A program made the position numbers and the translations under genes. From Lachnospiraceae bacterium (lineage in GTDB: Bacteria; Bacillota; Clostridia; Lachnospirales; Lachnospiraceae), in NCBI GenBank assembly GCA_017617545.1, contig JAFZVZ010000006.1, forward strand, positions 69,918 through 133,917: a stretch of 64,000 bases of DNA, given 5' to 3'. Of the stretch, positions 61,407 through 64,000 are shown one piece after another (within the stretch, counting starts at the first letter, position 1; each line of letters begins with the position of its first letter). A model generated the notes under the pieces. It was not told where the DNA came from. It made no database searches and saw nothing but the letters and a program-made list of their open reading frames with translations.

Positions 61407-62605
61407 ACGCCCAGCTCCTTCTTGTACTTCTCTTCCTCTGCGTCGTTGCAGTGCACGAAATGTCCCGGAACGATCTCACGCAGAGACGGCTTGTCCGTCG
61501 AGTAATCGTGCTCCGCGAGCGCGTTGTACACGATACGCGTGCGCTTCTTCTCCGAGCGCGGATCCGGAAGCGGAATGGCCGAGAGAAGGGACTTCGTGTA
61601 CGGATGAAGCGGATGCGCAAAGAGCTCGTCCGACGTCGTCAACTCCACCATTTTACCGAAATACATAACGCCGATGCGGTCGGAGAAGTATTTTACGACC
61701 GAAAGATCATGCGCGATGAACATGATGGTGAGGTCAAACTGCTCCCGAAGCTCATTCAGAAGGTTGATGACCTGTGCCTGGATCGACACGTCCAGAGCGG
61801 ACACCGGCTCGTCGGCAATGATCATCTCGGGACGCATCACGACGCTTCTGGCGATACCGATTCTCTGTCTCTGTCCGCCGGAAAATTCGTGCGGATACCG
61901 GCCCGCGTGCTCACGCACGAGACCTACCAGCTCGAGGATCTCGTACACGCGCTCATCGATGTATTCCTTGTCCTTGATACCGTTGATGATCAGACCTTCC
62001 GAGATGATCTCGCGGACCGTCATACGAGGGTCAAGCGACGCGATCGGGTCCTGGAAGATCATCTGGATCTTCGTGATCAGGCGCGTCTTCGACGCGATGC
62101 TGCGCTCCTTGCGGTACTCCTTGCGAAGCTTCGAAGCCTCCTCGGGCGACTTGGCTTCCGCGATCAGCTTCTTGTATTTCTCGTCCGTCTCGGCGACCAG
62201 CTTCCTGGCGTATTCCTTGTCGCACATCTTGTGGTCATACCGCGCCTTGGTGATCTCCTTGCGGCTGTCCTCGATCTCTTTCTCAAGCTCCGCACGGCGC
62301 GATTCGTCCGTGCAGGTCTTCAGCTCCTTGCGCGCTGCCTTGATGGCATCCTTGTACGTACGGACGCCTGCGCAGATGCGCTGCCCCTTGAAATAGATGC
62401 TGCCGCCCGTGATGTCGTAGATCTTCAGGATGGATCGTCCGGTGGTCGTCTTGCCGCAGCCCGACTCGCCGACAAGGCCGAACACTTCGCCCTTGCGGAT
62501 CTCAAAGCTGACATCGTCCACAGCCTTGAACTCGCTTCTGCCCATCTTGAAGCTCTGTGTCAGGTGATCGACCTTCAGCAGGACTTCCCTTTTATCGTCT
62601 TCCAT
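61403..62605 (-). CDS. Oligopeptide ABC transporter ATP-binding protein, OppF type, with coiled insertion
   Basis: A 400-residue ATPase. Walker [10 protein letters not shown] (46-54), Q-loop [15 protein letters not shown] (about 184), signature FSGGQRQR, Walker [15 protein letters not shown], and the oligopeptide C-terminus [15 protein letters not shown]. Residues about 82-170 form a charged, probably coiled insertion ([20 protein letters not shown]) not present in the usual OppF of about 320 residues. GGAGG precedes the ATG at 62605. Confidence 0.9.
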   Translation of the reverse strand: MEDDKREVLLKVDHLTQSFKMGRSEFKAVDDVSFEIRKGEVFGLVGESGCGKTTTGRSILKIYDITGGSIYFKGQRICAGVRTYKDAIKAARKELKTCTDESRRAELEKEIEDSRKEITKARYDHKMCDKEYARKLVAETDEKYKKLIAEAKSPEEASKLRKEYRKERSIASKTRLITKIQMIFQDPIASLDPRMTVREIISEGLIINGIKDKEYIDERVYEILELVGLVREHAGRYPHEFSGGQRQRIGIARSVVMRPEMIIADEPVSALDVSIQAQVINLLNELREQFDLTIMFIAHDLSVVKYFSDRIGVMYFGKMVELTTSDELFAHPLHPYTKSLLSAIPLPDPRSEKKRTRIVYNALAEHDYSTDKPSLREIVPGHFVHCNDAEEEKYKKELGV

Positions 62606-62704
62606 ACAAACCTCCGAAATCGGTCCGGCGCTCATGCGCCTCGCCGTGGTTTCGTATTATCCGAAGCACACGCAAGATCGCGTGCTCCTCTCATGCGGCA
62701 GGCT

Positions 62705-64000
62705 TTACGCCTCCGCCTCCGCTGCCTCGTTCTTCTTTCTCATCCGCTCGATACGGTCGGAGATCGTCTTCGGGATCTCCACCTTCGGAGCATCCGGATG
62801 CAGCAGCCAGGTTGCCGCCCAATGCGTATCGGAAACCGCGAACTGCGGCGGCTGCTCCTCGTAGTCGATCTGCATCGCGTATTTGTTACGCGCGGCAAAT
62901 GCATCCCCCTCCGGAGGGTAGATCATGTTCGGAGGAGTGCCGGGGATGGCATCCAGTTTTTCCTTGGTATCCAGGTCCGGCATGGACGACAGGAGCGCCC
63001 ATGTGTACGGATGGCGGGGATCGTAGAACACATCGTCCGCCGTGCCATACTCAACGATCTTGCCGGCATACATGACCGCGATATCGTCCGCCATGTTGGC
63101 GACGACGCCGAGGTCGTGCGTGATGAACACAACGGAGAGATTACGCTCCGCCTTCAGCTTGTTGATCAGCTCCAGGATCTGCGCCTGAATGGTAACGTCC
63201 AGAGCCGTCGTAGGCTCGTCGCAGATCAGGATGTCCGGGTCAGCCGCAAGCGCGATCGCGATAACGATACGCTGGCGCATACCGCCGGAAAATTCAAACG
63301 GATACTGGTTGTAGCGGATACGCGGCTCGGAGATACCTACTTCCTTCATCAGACGGATGGCCTTCTCCTTCGCGATACGCTTGTTGATCTTGTAAACCGC
63401 CTGTGATGCCTGATGGCGGAACCACTCGATCATCTCGGTAGCGCGGGCAGCCGTGTTGCCGTTCGTATCGTTCTCGATATAGTCGCGGTAGCGCTCATCC
63501 TGCGTCGCCACAACCTTCGAAACCTCCTCCCGGAGTTCCGCGAGATCGCGGACACGCTTCGGAACAACCTTCCAGTCGACCTTCTTGCCGCGGGCGATCA
63601 GCGCCTCACGCTTCTTCGACTGACGGGCGAACCGTGCCTCCTCCTTGGGATTATGCTTCGTAAAATAGAAATACTGCTCGATCGCGTGCAGCAGGCTGCT
63701 GCGGAATGTATACGCATAGCTGTCCTTGACGATCTCGAGCTCATCGATGGAGTTCTCCACGCCGCTCGCCAGCTTCTTGGCGTACGACTTCGCCGCGGAC
63801 TTCGTGTAAGCGCCTTCGTAATATGTCTTCGCGCTGTCGAGCTCCGCGAGGATCTCCTTCTTCTTCCCGATCGACTGCTCGTGGGAATAGCGAATCGCCT
63901 GATCAACGTACTCCGTGAACTCGTTGAGGAATTCATCGCGCAGGCACGCGCTCGTCTTCTTGTTGATCGCCGCCGTATCCAGGCTCTCAATATCCTGGGC
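62705..64000 (-). CDS. Oligopeptide ABC transporter ATP-binding protein, OppD type, N-terminus outside the window
   Basis: The visible 431 residues are in frame to the window edge, so the gene starts beyond 64000. It ends with a normal OppD part: FEFSGGMRQR, ILICDEPTTALDVT, HDLGVVANMADDIAVMYAG and HPYTWALLSSMPD. The first roughly 180 visible residues are Lys/Glu-rich helices (SIGKKKEILAELDSAKTYYE) that are not ABC core. The Walker A and Q-loop are not in view. It pairs with the OppF-type protein 99 bases downstream. Confidence 0.9.
   Translation of the reverse strand, partial: AQDIESLDTAAINKKTSACLRDEFLNEFTEYVDQAIRYSHEQSIGKKKEILAELDSAKTYYEGAYTKSAAKSYAKKLASGVENSIDELEIVKDSYAYTFRSSLLHAIEQYFYFTKHNPKEEARFARQSKKREALIARGKKVDWKVVPKRVRDLAELREEVSKVVATQDERYRDYIENDTNGNTAARATEMIEWFRHQASQAVYKINKRIAKEKAIRLMKEVGISEPRIRYNQYPFEFSGGMRQRIVIAIALAADPDILICDEPTTALDVTIQAQILELINKLKAERNLSVVFITHDLGVVANMADDIAVMYAGKIVEYGTADDVFYDPRHPYTWALLSSMPDLDTKEKLDAIPGTPPNMIYPPEGDAFAARNKYAMQIDYEEQPPQFAVSDTHWAATWLLHPDAPKVEIPKTISDRIERMRKKNEAAEAEA

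Noticed and set aside
1-64000. CGGAAAATG as a strand-biased KOPS or Chi-type signal
   Set aside because: The two orientations are about equally frequent by eye, whereas KOPS and Chi sites are usually skewed along the replichore.

Overview
The window looks like chromosomal DNA of a Gram-positive anaerobe of class Clostridia, most likely a Lachnospiraceae-type gut or rumen bacterium of moderate G+C content. The reasons are the gene orders gdpP-rplI-dnaB and rpsF-ssb-rpsR, a fused 1302-residue PurL, a ClpC adaptor of the MecA type, families typical of Clostridia (DUF6017, DUF1858, DUF951, DUF1934, DUF4298), a two-cluster ferredoxin, many lipoproteins, AGGAGG ribosome binding sites, and promoters of the TTGACA-17-TATAAT type, often with an extended -10 (TGG before TAnnnT).

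Layout. 1-1860: tRNA-Ala(CGC), then an AT-richer stretch with two genes of mobile-element type and several small repeats. 1865-16472 (all minus strand) is the most unusual part. It holds two ECF sigma factor genes, each overlapping the start of a one-pass membrane protein gene. One of these membrane proteins has an extracellular solute-binding-like domain and the other a serpin domain. The first sigma gene heads an eight-gene run of solute-binding-like and other lipoproteins that ends with an ABC exporter. A fourth solute-binding paralogue lies at 15039-16472. 16659-23013: an esterase, a DUF937 protein, a YdcF protein, an alanyl-tRNA editing protein and a GH18 lipoprotein. 23670-31131: mecA, DUF1858, ferredoxin and the core operons dnaB/rplI/gdpP and rpsR/ssb/rpsF, then DUF951. 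31388-38248: a conserved acidic-tailed protein, plsC-like acyltransferase, ddl, ispE and a cytoplasmic GH5. 38372-46190: a close-packed minus-strand run with a permease, SIMPL, two kinase-fold proteins, a TIR-membrane-Sel1 protein, GNAT and an MBL hydrolase. 46326-48243: a third sigma/membrane-protein pair of the same design. 48482-49783: an AAA ATPase in AT-richer DNA. 49850-64000: purL, mraY, LysR, MoxR, a PrsA-like lipoprotein, an EamA transporter, a lipoprotein with a PhoB/PhoP-type operator, DUF3899 and two oligopeptide-transport ATPases, the last one cut by the window edge.

How the genes may work together. The three sigma/membrane-protein pairs share the sigma N-terminus, the 14-17 base gene overlap and a short cytosolic N-terminal motif in the partner, but each partner has a different outer domain. 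The simplest reading is a family of transmembrane sigma-factor regulators with interchangeable sensor domains, one of them a serpin. This is inferred from architecture and is not shown.

A second window-wide signal is the 9-mer CGGAAAATG (or its complement CATTTTCCG) and its 7-base core GGAAAAT. They occur far more often than chance on both strands, inside and between genes. All counts here were made by eye.
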